Origin: Rouxiella sp. S1S-2 | GTDB lineage: Bacteria; Pseudomonadota; Gammaproteobacteria; Enterobacterales; Enterobacteriaceae | Direction of reading: 5' to 3' | NCBI RefSeq assembly: GCF_009208105.1 | Contig: NZ_WFKL01000001.1 | Span: 682,001-746,000, forward strand | Length of the DNA stretch: 64,000 nucleotides | Shown here: positions 40,912 through 52,997 of the stretch, piece after piece | How positions within the stretch are numbered: position 1 is the stretch's first letter | Layout: every line of letters begins with the position of its first letter | Notes under the pieces: model-generated | Databases searched by the model: none | Seen by the model: the letters and a program-made list of their open reading frames with translations, nothing else | Told to the model about the DNA's origin: nothing | Position numbers and translations under genes: made by a program

Positions 40912-43479
40912 ATGTCACAAGATCCATTTCTGGAACGGGAAGCAGAAAAATATGAATCGCCTATCCCCAGCCGCGAATTTATTCTCGAACATTTAGGCAA
41001 GCGCGAAACGCCTGCCAGCCGTGAAGAGCTGGCAAATGAACTTAATCTGTCAGGTGAAGAGCCGCTTGAAGCGCTGCGTCGCCGTCTGCGTGCGATGGAG
41101 CGCGATGGTCAACTGGTGTTTACCCGCCGCCAATGCTATGCACTGCCTGAACGTCTGGATTTACTGAAAGGTACCGTGATTGGCCATCGTGATGGTTACG
41201 GCTTCCTGCGCCTGGAAGGCGTGAAAAAAGACGACGTCTACCTCTCCGCCGAGCAGATGAAAATGTGCCTTCATGGCGACGTTGTTCTTGCTCAGCCGGT
41301 GGGAACCGATCGCAAAGGCCGTCGTGAGGCGCGCATTGTTCGCGTCGTAGTGCCTAAAGTTAGCCAAATTGTTGGCCGTTACTTTACCGACGCGGGCGCA
41401 GGTTTTGTGGTGCCCGATGACAGCCGTCTAAGCTTCGACATTCTTATCCCGGCCGACGCGGTAAACGGTGCGCGCATGGGTTATATGGTGGTGGTCGAAC
41501 TGACTCAGCGCCCGACGCGCCGCACCAAGGCCGTGGGTAAAATCGTTGAAGTCCTCGGCGATAAAATGGGTACCAGCATGGCGGTTGATATCGCACTGCG
41601 TACTCACGAAATTCCTCACGTCTGGCCGCCGCAGGTTGAAAAACAGGTTGCCGGCCTGAGTGAACAGGTGCCTGAAGAGGCCAAAAAAGGTCGCGTTGAT
41701 CTGCGCAATTTGCCGCTGGTTACCATCGACGGCGAGGACGCGCGTGACTTTGATGATGCCGTTTACTGTGAAGCAAAACGCGGTGGCGGATGGCGTTTAT
41801 GGGTTGCTATCGCCGACGTCAGTTATTATGTTCGCCCAGGCACTGCGCTAGACGCCGAAGCACGCAGCCGTGCTACCTCGGTCTACTTCCCGTCTCAGGT
41901 TGTACCGATGCTGCCGGAAGTGCTGTCGAACGGCCTCTGCTCACTGAACCCGCAGGTCGACAGACTGTGCATGGTCTGCGAAATGACCATTTCTGCCACG
42001 GGTAAACTCACCACGTCCAAGTTCTACGAAGCGGTGATGAGCTCCCACGCGCGCCTGACTTATACCAAAGTCTGGCACATCATCGAAGGCAACGAAGAGC
42101 TGCGCGAGCAGTATTCTCCGCTGGTTAAGCACTTGGAAGAACTGCACAAGATGTACAAAGTGCTCGACCAGGCGCGTGCAGAGCGCGGCGGTATTGCCTT
42201 TGAAACCGAAGAAGCCAAGTTCATCTTCAACGCCGAACGTCGCATTGAGCGCGTTGAGGCCACGGTGCGCAACGACGCGCACAAGCTGATTGAAGAATGT
42301 ATGATCATGGCGAACATTTCGGCGGCGCGTTTTGTTGAAAAACATAACGAGCCGGCACTGTTCCGCGTGCATGACCGCCCAAGTGATGATCACATTTCTG
42401 CGCTAAGAAGCGTATTGGGTGAGCTGAGTCTGACGATGGGCGGCGGGTTGAAGCCTGAGCCGAAAGACTACGCCGATATCATGGATCAACTGAAAGATCG
42501 TCCCGATCGCGAGATGCTGCAAACTATGCTGCTGCGCTCGATGAAGCAGGCGATTTACGATCCGGAAAACCGTGGGCACTTCGGTCTGGCATTGACTTCG
42601 TACGGTCACTTTACCTCGCCAATCCGTCGTTATCCTGACCTGGCACTGCACCGCGCTATCAAATATGTGCTGGCAAAAGAGCATGGGACTTTGAAAGATC
42701 GTTGGACGCCGACTGGCGGTTACCACAGCGATTACGACGAAATGGTGGTGTTGGGCGATCACTGTTCGACGGCAGAGCGCCGCGCCGACGAAGCGACCCG
42801 CAACGTCGCCGACTGGCTGAAATGCGACTTTATGCAAGACCACGTGGGTGAGGTCTTTAACGGGATTATCTCTAGCGTGACCGGATTCGGCTTCTTTGTC
42901 CGTCTGGCGGACCTGTTTATCGACGGGCTGGTGCACGTTTCATCGTTGGACAACGACTACTATCGCTATGACAACATTGGCCAACGTCTGGTCGGTGAGT
43001 CTTCAGGCAGCGTTTATCGCCTGGGCGATGCGGTCGAAATCCGCGTTGAGGCTGTTCACATGGACGAGCGTAAAATCGATTTCGCTCTTGTTTCCAGCAC
43101 TCGCAAACCGCGTGGTGAAGGTAAAACGGCACGCGACAGAGCCAAGAAGGGGGGGGAACGCAGTATGCGTCCAGCCGGTGCAGCCAATGCAGGCCGCCGT
43201 CGTTCTGCCAAAAAGAACGTGAATTTTGAGCCAGATAGCGCTTTCCGCAAAGAGGGCGACAAGTCAGCCAAACCGGCGAAAGCGAAAAGAGCGGGCACGG
43301 GCAAGGCAGAAACTGCGAAGGCGGCGGTGACGGCCGAGGCAGGCAAAGGCGCTAAAGTGGTCAGTGCCGTCGGTAAAGACGGCAAGCCAAAGAAAGCCAA
43401 AAAGCCTTCTGATAAAACCCAAAAAATAGCGGCGGCCACCAAGGCCAAACGGGCGAAGAAAAAACAGGTTGAATCTTAA
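40912..43479 (+). CDS. rnr: Ribonuclease R
   Basis: Processive 3'-to-5' exonuclease that unwinds structured RNA and degrades defective rRNA. In order: an N-terminal helix-turn-helix (about residues 20-85), cold-shock OB domains (85-255), the RNB catalytic domain with the acidic cluster [12 protein letters not shown] (about 270-280), an S1 domain (about 640-725), and a Lys/Ala-rich basic tail. At 855 residues it is longer than in E. coli (813) because of the tail. The ATG at 40912 has ACGGAGG upstream and the family start [14 protein letters not shown]; an ATG at 40867 overlapping the nsrR stop would add 15 residues. Confidence 0.97.
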   Translation: MSQDPFLEREAEKYESPIPSREFILEHLGKRETPASREELANELNLSGEEPLEALRRRLRAMERDGQLVFTRRQCYALPERLDLLKGTVIGHRDGYGFLRLEGVKKDDVYLSAEQMKMCLHGDVVLAQPVGTDRKGRREARIVRVVVPKVSQIVGRYFTDAGAGFVVPDDSRLSFDILIPADAVNGARMGYMVVVELTQRPTRRTKAVGKIVEVLGDKMGTSMAVDIALRTHEIPHVWPPQVEKQVAGLSEQVPEEAKKGRVDLRNLPLVTIDGEDARDFDDAVYCEAKRGGGWRLWVAIADVSYYVRPGTALDAEARSRATSVYFPSQVVPMLPEVLSNGLCSLNPQVDRLCMVCEMTISATGKLTTSKFYEAVMSSHARLTYTKVWHIIEGNEELREQYSPLVKHLEELHKMYKVLDQARAERGGIAFETEEAKFIFNAERRIERVEATVRNDAHKLIEECMIMANISAARFVEKHNEPALFRVHDRPSDDHISALRSVLGELSLTMGGGLKPEPKDYADIMDQLKDRPDREMLQTMLLRSMKQAIYDPENRGHFGLALTSYGHFTSPIRRYPDLALHRAIKYVLAKEHGTLKDRWTPTGGYHSDYDEMVVLGDHCSTAERRADEATRNVADWLKCDFMQDHVGEVFNGIISSVTGFGFFVRLADLFIDGLVHVSSLDNDYYRYDNIGQRLVGESSGSVYRLGDAVEIRVEAVHMDERKIDFALVSSTRKPRGEGKTARDRAKKGGERSMRPAGAANAGRRRSAKKNVNFEPDSAFRKEGDKSAKPAKAKRAGTGKAETAKAAVTAEAGKGAKVVSAVGKDGKPKKAKKPSDKTQKIAAATKAKRAKKKQVES

Positions 43480-43552
43480 TCTGCGTATTTATTGACTGAT
43501 GCCTGCGTCAGTCAATGATAGAATCTCCGTTAAGCCACTAAGCTATCACTCC

Positions 43553-43587
43553 ATCATGCGGGCATTTGCCCGCATGATGTTTTTTTA
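43553..43587 (+). terminator. Terminator after rnr
   Basis: ATCATGCGGGC / GCCCGCATGAT with an ATTT loop, followed by G and seven T. It is among the strongest intrinsic terminators in the window. It lies only 25 bases before rlmB, so rlmB must have its own start or be reached by read-through. Confidence 0.9.
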
Positions 43588-43611
43588 AAGAGTCCTATTT
43601 TAAAGAGCATC

Positions 43612-44358
43612 ATGAGCGAAATTATTTACGGTATTCACTCCGTTAAAGCCTTACTTGACAACGATCCGCAGCGCTTTCTGGAAGTGTTTATTCTGAAAGG
43701 CCGTGACGATAAACGCCTGAAGCCGCTGATCGACGAGCTGGAATCTAGCGGCATCGTGATTCAGGTTGCCAGCCGTCAGTGGCTGGACGACAAGTCTGAA
43801 GGCGCGGTCCATCAGGGGATCATTGCGCGGGTAAAAGAGGGGCGTCAATATCAGGAAAACGATCTGCCGGCTCTGCTTGAGAGTCTGGAGTCGCCCTTCC
43901 TGCTGGTGCTTGATGGCGTAACCGACCCGCATAATCTGGGCGCCTGCCTGCGTACTGCTGATGCAGCCGGTGTTCATGCGGTAATTGTGCCTCGCGATCG
44001 TTCTGCCAAGCTGAATGCCACGGCGAAAAAAGTGGCCAGCGGCGCGGCTGAAAACGTGCCCTTGATTAACGTCACTAATCTGGCACGCACCTTACGCGTG
44101 TTGCAGGAGCACAACGTCTGGATCGTTGGCACCGCCGGTGAAGCCGACCACACCTTGTTCCAAAGCAAAATGACCGGCCCGATGGCGCTGGTGATGGGCG
44201 CTGAAGGCGAAGGTATGCGTCGTCTGACGCGTGACCACTGCGATGAACTTATTAGCATCCCTATGGCCGGTTCTGTTTCATCACTGAACGTCTCGGTGGC
44301 AACCGGTGTATGCCTGTTTGAAGCGGTTCGTCAGCGTGCAGTCAAAGCCAAAGGCTGA
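43612..44358 (+). CDS. rlmB: 23S rRNA (guanosine-2'-O-)-methyltransferase RlmB
   Basis: SPOUT-family enzyme that methylates the ribose of G2251 in the ribosomal P loop. The substrate-binding N-terminal domain (about residues 1-75) precedes the knotted methyltransferase domain. Its SAM-site motifs are [27 protein letters not shown] and [15 protein letters not shown]. Length is 248 residues (E. coli 243). It follows rnr after the terminator at 43553. Confidence 0.97.
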   Translation: MSEIIYGIHSVKALLDNDPQRFLEVFILKGRDDKRLKPLIDELESSGIVIQVASRQWLDDKSEGAVHQGIIARVKEGRQYQENDLPALLESLESPFLLVLDGVTDPHNLGACLRTADAAGVHAVIVPRDRSAKLNATAKKVASGAAENVPLINVTNLARTLRVLQEHNVWIVGTAGEADHTLFQSKMTGPMALVMGAEGEGMRRLTRDHCDELISIPMAGSVSSLNVSVATGVCLFEAVRQRAVKAKG

Positions 44359-44443
44359 TAACCGGCTTTAGCAAGGTCAGCTTGAATGTTTAACCATGAG
44401 TGTCTTACTCTTTTAAAAAGAATAAGTCAGGCCTGACCCCTCT

Positions 44444-44471
44444 CCCGCAGCTTTCAAGGCTGCGGGCGTTT
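44444..44471 (+). terminator. Terminator after rlmB
   Basis: CCCGCAGC / GCTGCGGG around a seven-base loop, followed by CGTTT. An imperfect palindrome GTCAGGCCTGAC lies 16 bases upstream. Confidence 0.65.
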
Positions 44472-44553
44472 CCCCTGTTTGTGATCCACTCTGCGGTAAA
44501 ATAATCAGTTTTTACCATACTGAATCCTGAAGCTATGGATGACGGAGGTGGTA

Positions 44554-46185
44554 ATGAATTGGGAAACTCATCGGGTTTTTAATCAACCCAAGCCTTTAAA
44601 CAACAGTAATCTCTTCCTTTCTGATACAGCGTTGCGCGAAGCCGTGGTTCGTCAACATGCTGGCTGGGACCTGGAGGTACTCGCCTCGCTGGGCCAGCAG
44701 CTGGGCTCGGCAGAGTCGCTGGAGCTGGGGCGCCTGGCCAATGCTAATCCACCTGATTTGCTGCGCTTCGAGCCAACCGGAGAGCCGCTGGACGACGTGC
44801 GTTTTCATCCCGCCTGGCATCTGCTGATGCAGGGTCTGGTGGCCAATCGAGTGCATAATCTCTCGTGGGAAGAGGACGCGCGCATTGGCTCGTACGTGGC
44901 ACGCGCTGCCCGCTTTGTGCTGCACGCGCAGGTTGAGGCCGGCACGCTTTGCCCCGTCACCATGACACACGGTGCTATTCCGTTGTTGCAGCAGAGTTTG
45001 CCTGCCGAGTTCAGCGGTTGGCTTACGCCGCTGCTTTCAGACCGCTATGACGCACATTTGCTTTCCGGTGATAAAAAACGCGGGCTGCTGATTGGCATGG
45101 GCATGACGGAGAAGCAGGGCGGTTCGGACGTGCTCAGTAATACCACTATTGCTACCGCCGTCGACGGGCGCGGACCGGGCAAACCCTATCGACTGGTCGG
45201 GCACAAGTGGTTTTTCTCTGTCCCGCAGAGTGACGCGCATCTGGTGTTGGCCCAGACGGAAGGCGGACTTTCCTGCTTCTTTTTACCCCGAGTTCTGCCC
45301 GACGGTGAGCGTAATCGCGTGCGTATTCAGCGTCTGAAAGACAAGCTGGGGAATCGCTCCAACGCCAGCAGTGAGGTTGAATTCTTCGACGCCGTCGGTT
45401 GGCTGCTGGGCGATGAGGGCGAGGGCGTGCGGCACATCCTAAAAATGGGCGGGCACACGCGGTTCGATTGCGCACTTGGCAGCCACGCGATGATGCGCCG
45501 CGCGTTCTCCGTCGCGCTTTATCACGCCTTCCAGCGCCAGGTTTTCGGCAAGCCGCTGATTGAACAGCCGTTGATGCGCCAGGTGCTGAGTCGAATGGCG
45601 CTGCGCCTGGAGGGACAGACCGCGTTATTGTTCCGTTTGGCCCACGCCCGCGCCAGCGTGAACGATGCGCACGAACAGGTAATTAGCCGTTTACTTACTC
45701 CCGCCGCCAAGTTCGAAATTTGCCGCCAGGGGATCCCCTTTGTGGCTGAGGCGATGGAAGTCCTGGGCGGGATTGGCTACTGCGAAGAAAGTGAACTGCC
45801 ACGGCTGTATCGCGAAATGCCGGTCAACAGCATTTGGGAAGGGTCAGGCAACGTCATGTGCCTTGACGTGCTGCGCAGCCTGAAAAAGATGCCGTCGGCG
45901 GTTGAGGAGGTGCAACACCGGTTGCATCAGTCGCGCGGGCAGAACCGCTTGTTTGATAAAGCGGTACGGCAGTTTGCCCAACGGCTGAAAAGGGCAGACG
46001 AAGGGCTAGGGCGCGTCATCGCCAGTCAACTGTTTAACCTGTATGCCGCGGCTGAAATGCTGGAATACTCGTCGCCCCCGCTGGCCGATGCCTGGTGCCG
46101 TATGACGCTGGACGATCGCGGTGACAGCCAGATTGATGACCGGCTTTGCCAGCAGCTTCTCGAGCGAGCTATCGGTGCACAGTAG
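44554..46185 (+). CDS. aidB: Acyl-CoA dehydrogenase-like DNA alkylation response protein AidB
   Basis: FAD-containing tetramer of the Ada adaptive response that coats DNA and limits alkylation damage. The acyl-CoA dehydrogenase core is clear (GMTEKQGGSDVLSNTT, KWFFSVPQSDAHLV, PRLYREMPVNSIWEGSGNVM), and the 543-residue length matches E. coli AidB (about 541). The ATG at 44554 with ACGGAGG upstream is preferred to the in-frame ATG at 44539. In E. coli a block yjfI-yjfC lies between rlmB and aidB; here it is missing and the two are 195 bases apart. Confidence 0.95.
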   Translation: MNWETHRVFNQPKPLNNSNLFLSDTALREAVVRQHAGWDLEVLASLGQQLGSAESLELGRLANANPPDLLRFEPTGEPLDDVRFHPAWHLLMQGLVANRVHNLSWEEDARIGSYVARAARFVLHAQVEAGTLCPVTMTHGAIPLLQQSLPAEFSGWLTPLLSDRYDAHLLSGDKKRGLLIGMGMTEKQGGSDVLSNTTIATAVDGRGPGKPYRLVGHKWFFSVPQSDAHLVLAQTEGGLSCFFLPRVLPDGERNRVRIQRLKDKLGNRSNASSEVEFFDAVGWLLGDEGEGVRHILKMGGHTRFDCALGSHAMMRRAFSVALYHAFQRQVFGKPLIEQPLMRQVLSRMALRLEGQTALLFRLAHARASVNDAHEQVISRLLTPAAKFEICRQGIPFVAEAMEVLGGIGYCEESELPRLYREMPVNSIWEGSGNVMCLDVLRSLKKMPSAVEEVQHRLHQSRGQNRLFDKAVRQFAQRLKRADEGLGRVIASQLFNLYAAAEMLEYSSPPLADAWCRMTLDDRGDSQIDDRLCQQLLERAIGAQ

Positions 46186-46215
46186 CGGTGTGCCGATTAA
46201 CCTCTCCGTTATCAT

Positions 46216-46539
46216 TTATTTATAAAGGATGGCTTCCGAGTACCAGCGCCCCGGACGAATACTGTCACTGACCAGCAGAATCAGGTAGTAGTGTGCACCC
46301 GCTTCGTCGGCCTTGTGTTTAATCGCCCGCTCAACGTCCATCGGGCTGCCCAATGCATCGGCAGAAACCGTGCCTATCTTGGTCAGGGTAGTGGTTTGCG
46401 CTCTGACCACTTCCTGCGCGTGGCTGGTCGGCGCAGGAGGCGGCATCGGCGTGGTTTCAAAAACGCTGCAGGCGCTCAATGCGCTGAGTAACACGGCTGC
46501 GCCAAGTACGCGCCTGATATTGCACAAGGTCATTTTCAT
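46216..46539 (-). CDS. bsmA: Biofilm/motility lipoprotein BsmA (YjfO)
   Basis: A 107-residue lipoprotein of the YdgH/BhsA/McbA (DUF1471) family. The signal MKMTLCNIRRVLGAAVLLSA ends in lipobox LSAC, and the fold shows in IGTVSADALGSPMDVERAI and the C-terminal WYSEAILYK. E. coli BsmA affects biofilm and stress-response surface phenotypes. It lies between aidB and yjfP as in E. coli (where yjfN is also present). Confidence 0.88.
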   Translation of the reverse strand: MKMTLCNIRRVLGAAVLLSALSACSVFETTPMPPPAPTSHAQEVVRAQTTTLTKIGTVSADALGSPMDVERAIKHKADEAGAHYYLILLVSDSIRPGRWYSEAILYK

Positions 46540-46731
46540 GGGTTTTATTCCTCAACAAGCCTGACTCAGTGTAGCGCCGCAGACAGGCCGCTGGCGAATC
46601 CGATAGTGTGTCATTTTGAATATAAAAAATAGCCAAAAGTTAGTGGTGGCTTTTTTGCGGGTGGATAGAATGAATCAGGTAGCTTACAGGCAACCTGACC
46701 CAGCCGGGCCTGCAAATTTAAGGAGCGAGAG

Positions 46732-47481
46732 ATGGTTGAGATGTATGAGGAAGACGTTGAAGGTATTCAGCTTATCCACGCGGTGCCTGTCGGGAAATAT
46801 CATGACTTACTGCCCACCGTATTCTTCTACCACGGATTTACCTCGTCGAAAGAGATTTACTCCTACTTTGGATACATGCTGGCAAAAGCCGGTTATCGGG
46901 TCATTTTACCCGATGCGTTGATGCACGGCGCCCGTGCCGAGCCTGACGAAGGCGTGTTGCTCAATAACTTCTGGCGCATTTTACAAACGAATGTCACCGA
47001 CCTCGCGCTGCTGAAAGAGACCTTTGTTGCCCGCGGCCTGGCCGATGAAAATCGCCTTGGTGTCGGCGGTGTATCGATGGGCGGTATGACCACCATGGCG
47101 GCTCTGGTTCACTTTCCGTGGGTAAAAGTGGCGGCCAATTTAATGGGATCTGGCTATTTTTCCTCGCTGGCTGACCATCTTTATCCCTCGTTTGGCGCAG
47201 ATACTGGTCTGACGCGTGAGGCATTTGAGCGAGAAACCGAACTTCTGCTAAGTCTGGATATCCGCGATAAAACCGCGCTTATCGCCAGCAAGCCGCTGTT
47301 GGTCTGGCACGGTGAGCAGGATGACGTTGTGCCGTTCGATGAAAGTGCCAGGCTCAGGCAGACGCTTGAAGCGTATAACGACGCGGCTAACCTGACTTTT
47401 ATTAGTGAACCTGCAGCCAAACATCGAGTCTCGGTTTACGCCTCAATCCGCACCACTGAATTTTTCACCACCCATCTTTAA
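46732..47481 (+). CDS. yjfP: Alpha/beta hydrolase YjfP (esterase)
   Basis: Serine esterase with the catalytic-nucleophile elbow GVSMGGM, an oxyanion-type HGF block (YHGFTSSKEIYSYFGY), an acidic residue in EQDDVVP, and a late His in KHRV. E. coli YjfP hydrolyses short-chain esters; its natural substrate is not known to me. Length is 249 residues, as in E. coli. AAGGAG lies seven bases before the ATG. It is followed directly by the rpsF leader region. Confidence 0.9.
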   Translation: MVEMYEEDVEGIQLIHAVPVGKYHDLLPTVFFYHGFTSSKEIYSYFGYMLAKAGYRVILPDALMHGARAEPDEGVLLNNFWRILQTNVTDLALLKETFVARGLADENRLGVGGVSMGGMTTMAALVHFPWVKVAANLMGSGYFSSLADHLYPSFGADTGLTREAFERETELLLSLDIRDKTALIASKPLLVWHGEQDDVVPFDESARLRQTLEAYNDAANLTFISEPAAKHRVSVYASIRTTEFFTTHL

Positions 47482-47534
47482 ACCACGCCAAACGGTCAAC
47501 GGTACGACGACGAAAAATTAATCAGACTGGGTGC

Positions 47535-47563
47535 TTGAGTTTCTGAGCGTCCAGTCATATAAT
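47535..47563 (+). promoter_or_regulatory. Promoter of rpsF-priB-rpsR-rplI
   Basis: TTGAGT (47535-47540) and a perfect TATAAT (47558-47563) with 17-base spacing. The transcript should start near 47570, giving about 95 bases of leader before rpsF. Confidence 0.8.
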
Positions 47564-47569
47564 TGCGCG

Positions 47570-48056
<487 letters not shown>

Positions 48057-48064
48057 TAATTGTG

Positions 48065-48611
<547 letters not shown>

Positions 48612-48650
48612 TAGGCCACTGTCCATAAACGACTTTGAGAGGTTAAGGTA

Positions 48651-49103
48651 ATGCAAGTTATTCTGCTTGATAAAGTAGCAAACCTGGGCAGCCTGGGTGA
48701 TCAAGTTAACGTTAAAGCGGGCTATGCTCGTAACTTCCTGGTACCACAGGGCAAAGCTGTTCCTGCTACCAAGAAAAACGTTGAGTATTTCGAAGCACGT
48801 CGTGCAGAACTGGAAGCCAAACTGGCTGACGTTCTGGGCGCCGCTGAAGCTCGCGCAACCAGCATCAACGAACTGGGCTCTGTTACCATCGCGTCTAAAG
48901 CAGGCGACGAAGGTAAACTGTTCGGCTCTATCGGTACCCGTGACATCGCTGACGCAGTAACTGCGGCCGGTGTTAAGGTTTCCAAGAGCGAAGTTCGTCT
49001 GCCAGAGGGCGTTCTGCGCACTCTGGGTGAACACGAAGTGGACTTCCAAGTTCACAGCGACGTGTTTGCCAAGCTGAACGTAGTTGTGGTTGCTGAAGCG
49101 TAA
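48651..49103 (+). CDS. rplI: 50S ribosomal protein L9
   Basis: The 150-residue elongated L9: N-terminal rRNA-binding domain ([20 protein letters not shown]), a long connecting helix (about residues 40-75), and the C-terminal domain. It closes the rpsF-priB-rpsR-rplI operon. Confidence 0.99.
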   Translation: MQVILLDKVANLGSLGDQVNVKAGYARNFLVPQGKAVPATKKNVEYFEARRAELEAKLADVLGAAEARATSINELGSVTIASKAGDEGKLFGSIGTRDIADAVTAAGVKVSKSEVRLPEGVLRTLGEHEVDFQVHSDVFAKLNVVVVAEA

Positions 49104-49128
49104 TATTACGCGTTAAGTAATCCGTCAG

Positions 49129-49153
49129 AACGCCGGCCTTGTGCCGGCGTTTT
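49129..49153. terminator. Bidirectional terminator between rplI and ytfB
   Basis: AACGCCGGC / GCCGGCGTT with a five-base loop and a T-run after it on the plus strand. The flank on the other side has only a short A-rich part, so minus-strand use is less sure. Confidence 0.75.
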
Positions 49154-49174
49154 GCGTTTTAAGAGGCAGGGTTT

Positions 49175-49891
49175 TTAGCGCTGGCGCTGATAGCTGCCGT
49201 CTGGCTGGCGTGAGAAGGTCACAGTCGTGTTCTGATCGTTAGTCACCTGCAGCGCGGTCACCACGCCCTGCGCATTAAGCTGAACTCTCACCTGCTGACC
49301 AGCGTGAAGGTTGCTCAGCGGCTTGTCGTTTCCCTCAACTTGTGCCATGGCAAACACGTCATTAACCAGCAAATTGTTATCGCGAAACAGCTGGGCCAGC
49401 GTCTGCCCAGGCTGCACCTGATAACTTCTCCAGTTTCCCTGATTTTGCGAAGCCGCCGACTGATTGGCGCCATCAGGTTGCATCTGTGTGGTACGCCCCT
49501 GTTCATTGCGCAAATCGGCCTGCATCGGGATTGAGGTCGAGCGATCCGAAGGTGCATAGGTATTCTCTGGCGAATAGGGCCAAAGCAGCGCAACCAGTAC
49601 CACGATAACGCTGATGATTAACCAGCGGCGGTGGAAATAGGGCAGGGGTTCCATCCAGTGGAAATCGTCGCTAAAGTGCCAAATCTTGTCGAACAGAGAC
49701 GGGGACTTTGGCTTCAATACCGGACGCCCAGCGGTTTCTGTATCAAGGGCTTCATCCTGCGCGATTTCCGTCTCTGTCTCCGCTTCTGTGGCCCTCTTTT
49801 GCAACGGCTTCTGCATAATCGAAATCCACGATCTCAACATGGGTTGATAAATGCGTGTGGCCTTCCTTCTCCTGGGCGGGTATTTGCCCAT
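49175..49891 (-). CDS. ytfB: OapA-family cell-division/envelope protein YtfB
   Basis: A 238-residue inner-membrane protein with a basic N-terminal part, a single membrane segment around residues 92-108 (WLIISVIVVLVALLW), and a C-terminal OapA/LysM-like domain. The domain is recognised by YQVQPGQTLAQLFRDN, DVFAMAQVEG and FSRQPDGSY. E. coli YtfB (212 residues) binds glycans and affects septation and adhesion. The ATG at 49891 with GAGAGG is preferred to a longer frame from 49921. It is convergent with rplI and divergent from fklB. Confidence 0.9.
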   Translation of the reverse strand: MGKYPPRRRKATRIYQPMLRSWISIMQKPLQKRATEAETETEIAQDEALDTETAGRPVLKPKSPSLFDKIWHFSDDFHWMEPLPYFHRRWLIISVIVVLVALLWPYSPENTYAPSDRSTSIPMQADLRNEQGRTTQMQPDGANQSAASQNQGNWRSYQVQPGQTLAQLFRDNNLLVNDVFAMAQVEGNDKPLSNLHAGQQVRVQLNAQGVVTALQVTNDQNTTVTFSRQPDGSYQRQR

Positions 49892-50085
49892 GACAACCTC
49901 TCTTGTTGCACGTAATGCCAATAAAATCAGATGTAAATTGGTCGACTTGTTATTAACCCTAAGTATAGCCGTTTCACAGCGCTCCAGGATAGCGACAGAA
50001 GCGCCGATTTTCGTTGTAACATTTTACCCAAAAGTCCTGCGCTGTTATGCTGCGTCTTCGACTTTTTATGATTAAAGGAAATTCC

Positions 50086-50706
50086 ATGACAACCCCTTCA
50101 TTTGACAGCGTTGAAGCGCAGGCAAGTTACGGTATCGGCTTGCAGGTCGGTCAACAGCTGCAGGAATCTGGTTTACAAGGCCTCGAGCCTGACGCACTTC
50201 TTGCAGGCTTACGCGATGCGCTAGAAGGGAACACCCCTGCTGTGCCAGTTGACGTGGTTCACCGCGCACTGCGTGAAGTTCACGAGCGTGCCGACGCCGT
50301 GCGTCGTGAGCGTCAGGAAGCATTGGCCGTTGAAGGTCAGGAATTCCTGGCTGCCAACGCACAGCGCGAAGGCGTGACCAGCACTGAGTCAGGCCTGCAA
50401 TTCTCGGTGATGACTCAGGGCGACGGTCCTATCCCGGGTCGTCAGGATCGCGTTCGCGTTCACTACACCGGCAAGCTTATCGACGGTACCGTGTTCGACA
50501 GCTCCGTACAGCGCGGCGAGCCAGCCGAGTTCCCGGTTAACGGCGTTATCGCTGGCTGGATTGAAGCGCTGACCCTGATGCCAGTGGGTTCCAAATGGGA
50601 GCTGTATATCCCTCACAACCTGGCCTACGGCGAGCGCGGGGCGGGTGCGTCCATCCCACCATTCAGCGCACTGACTTTTGAAGTCGAGTTGCTGGAAATC
50701 CTGTAA
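50086..50706 (+). CDS. fklB: FKBP-type peptidyl-prolyl isomerase FklB (FKBP22)
   Basis: Dimeric isomerase with an N-terminal dimerisation domain (residues 1-80, [21 protein letters not shown] region) and a C-terminal FKBP domain ([20 protein letters not shown] to the end). The 206-residue length matches E. coli. The ATG at 50086 has AAAGGAA upstream; the longer frame from 50047 is a shadow. In E. coli cycA and ytfE-ytfH separate it from cpdB; here they are missing. Confidence 0.95.
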   Translation: MTTPSFDSVEAQASYGIGLQVGQQLQESGLQGLEPDALLAGLRDALEGNTPAVPVDVVHRALREVHERADAVRRERQEALAVEGQEFLAANAQREGVTSTESGLQFSVMTQGDGPIPGRQDRVRVHYTGKLIDGTVFDSSVQRGEPAEFPVNGVIAGWIEALTLMPVGSKWELYIPHNLAYGERGAGASIPPFSALTFEVELLEIL

Positions 50707-50732
50707 TCGTAACGATTGTAGGAAGTAAGCAT

Positions 50733-50760
50733 AAAAAAGGCGCCCTCGGCGCCTTTTTTG
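50733..50760. terminator. Bidirectional terminator between fklB and cpdB
   Basis: GGCGCC / GGCGCC with loop CTC, flanked by six A on the left and six T on the right. Confidence 0.9.
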
Positions 50761-50779
50761 TTGCTGCAGGTTCAGGCTG

Positions 50780-52738
50780 TTAGCCTTTGGACTGCAAATC
50801 TATCTGATAAACGGCGAAGCCCACGGCGTCTGTACCTTTCGGCGTCATCGGGTACTGAGCCTGTGTTTTGATAAACTCGGCGGCTTTCGGGTCTGGCGAG
50901 GTTTCAAAACGGATATCCAGCGGCTTTTTGGCGACAATCGGCGCCAGACGCCAGTTATTATCGGCACTTGGCGTGACAGCGCCGTGCTTTTTGGTCTCGG
51001 CGCTGATGTAGGCGGCCAGCACGGCGCGGTTTTCATCCGGCGAGGCGAACGCGATATGCTTGTCGCCAGTACCGGCAAATTTACCGCCGTAGGCGCGATA
51101 GTTATTGGTCGCCACCAGGAACACGGCGTCAGCACGCACCGGCTTGCCCTGATAGGTCAGGTTCTTGATGCGTTCCGCGTTTTTGTTTTGCAGAGTGCAT
51201 TCACCATCAAAGCGCGCAGGCTGAGTGACGTCAATCTGGTACTTTACACCGTCAATCACGTCAAAATTATAGGTCCGAAAACCGTCCCAGTTGATCAGCG
51301 ACTGCGTCTTGCTGCTGTTGACGTCAATCTGATTAAATTGACCGGCCGAACATTCTAGCCAATCTTTCACTTCCTGGCCGGTCACTTTCATCACGACCAG
51401 CGTATTAGGATAGAGGTAGAGATCGGCGGCGTTGCGGAAGGTCAACGGACCTTTTTCGACCTCGACAAAGCTGGCCGGATCGTTTTTGCGCCCGCCGGCT
51501 TTAAACGGTGCAGCGGCAGAAAGCACCGGCAGATCGGCCAAGTCCGGATCGCCCTGAATAAAGTGCTCGGTGTAGGCCTTCTGGGCATTATTTACGATCT
51601 GTACAGTAGGATCATCCTGTACCAGCGACAGGTAGCTGTACATGTTGGCCGTTGATTTACCGATCGGCTGACTGACAAACTCGCGGGTGGCGTTATGATC
51701 GGCCGCCAGCACTTTCACCAGTTTTGGATCCTCCGCCGCCAGCGATTTTTTACCCACTTTGTCGAAAATCGGCCGCGCTTGCGCTTTACCTTGGGTGACT
51801 TTCCAGCCTCCGTCGTCATTGTTGAGCACTAAATCGATCACCCCGAGATGATCGCCCCACATGCCGGGCATCACAGCAGGCACGCCGTTCAGGGTTCCCT
51901 GTTTAATGTCGGCCCCTTTGATATTGGCAAACTCTTCGCTTGGGAATACCGCGTGGGCATGGCCAAACATAATGGCGTCGATACCTTTAATTTGGCTAAG
52001 GTAATAGACCGAATTTTCAGCCAGCGTTTTGTAAGGCTCAGCGGAGAGGCCGGAGTGGGGAATGGCGACAATAATGTCGGCACCTTGTTTGCGCATTTCC
52101 GGAAGCCATTTTTTGGCGGTTTCGGTAATATCGGCCACGGTAACTTTGCCCTGCAGATTGGTTTTATCCCACACCATAATTTGCGGGGGAACAAAACCGA
52201 TGTAGCCAATGCGCAGGTTATGTGTTTTGCCTTCGCTGTCGGTCACCTGATTGTTGGTTATGATAAAAGGGGTAAACAGCGGCTTGCCGGTCTTGTCATC
52301 AATGACATTGGCATTGATATAAGGGAATTTCGCCCCGGCCAGCGCTTTTTTGAGATAGTCCAGACCGTAGTTAAACTCGTGGTTCCCCAGATTGCCTACC
52401 GCATAGTCCAGGGTATTCATTGCCTTATAAACAGGATGTATTTCACCTGTTTTCAGCCCTTTGGCTGCCATATAGTCGCCGAGCGGGCTGCCTTGAATCA
52501 CGTCACCATTATCAACCAAAACTGAGTTTTTGACTTCGCCCCGTGCCGCTTCAATCAGGCTGGCGGTGCGTACCAGACCAAACTTGTCGGTAGGTTTATC
52601 TTTGTAATAGTCGAAGTCCATCATGTTACTGTGCAGGTCGGTTGTTTCCATAATGCGCAAATCGACCGTTGCCGCATGGGCAGTACCCGCCGCGACCAGC
52701 AGGGCGAGTGCAGAAAGTCTCAGGTGACGCTTAGGCAT
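50780..52738 (-). CDS. cpdB: 2',3'-cyclic-nucleotide 2'-phosphodiesterase/3'-nucleotidase CpdB
   Basis: Periplasmic enzyme that lets cells use 2',3'-cyclic nucleotides as nutrients. A signal peptide ([20 protein letters not shown], cut after AHA) is followed by a calcineurin-type metallophosphoesterase domain ([26 protein letters not shown]). The 5'-nucleotidase C-terminal substrate domain comes last ([19 protein letters not shown]). Length is 652 residues (E. coli 647). The ATG at 52738 has ACGGAG upstream and gives the signal peptide; a longer frame to 52855 does not. It is divergent from cysQ over 259 bases. Confidence 0.96.
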   Translation of the reverse strand: MPKRHLRLSALALLVAAGTAHAATVDLRIMETTDLHSNMMDFDYYKDKPTDKFGLVRTASLIEAARGEVKNSVLVDNGDVIQGSPLGDYMAAKGLKTGEIHPVYKAMNTLDYAVGNLGNHEFNYGLDYLKKALAGAKFPYINANVIDDKTGKPLFTPFIITNNQVTDSEGKTHNLRIGYIGFVPPQIMVWDKTNLQGKVTVADITETAKKWLPEMRKQGADIIVAIPHSGLSAEPYKTLAENSVYYLSQIKGIDAIMFGHAHAVFPSEEFANIKGADIKQGTLNGVPAVMPGMWGDHLGVIDLVLNNDDGGWKVTQGKAQARPIFDKVGKKSLAAEDPKLVKVLAADHNATREFVSQPIGKSTANMYSYLSLVQDDPTVQIVNNAQKAYTEHFIQGDPDLADLPVLSAAAPFKAGGRKNDPASFVEVEKGPLTFRNAADLYLYPNTLVVMKVTGQEVKDWLECSAGQFNQIDVNSSKTQSLINWDGFRTYNFDVIDGVKYQIDVTQPARFDGECTLQNKNAERIKNLTYQGKPVRADAVFLVATNNYRAYGGKFAGTGDKHIAFASPDENRAVLAAYISAETKKHGAVTPSADNNWRLAPIVAKKPLDIRFETSPDPKAAEFIKTQAQYPMTPKGTDAVGFAVYQIDLQSKG

Positions 52739-52997
52739 GACATTGGCTCCGTCAGAGGTAAAAAGAGGGAATAAACACGACATGTATCTCAAAAATATTA
52801 GAGAATGTAACCAGTTGTCACTATAAAATGTGATCTTAATCTGTTTAAGACCCAAAGCTGGCGACGTGAGGCGCTAAAGAAAATACCTTTGAAATTAATT
52901 CATTAACAGAATCTGCATCCGAGATAGCTATTCACGGTAAAAAAAACTAGGCTTAATCAAAGATGATAAATTCATAGATTAAGTACTGAGGTGCAGA

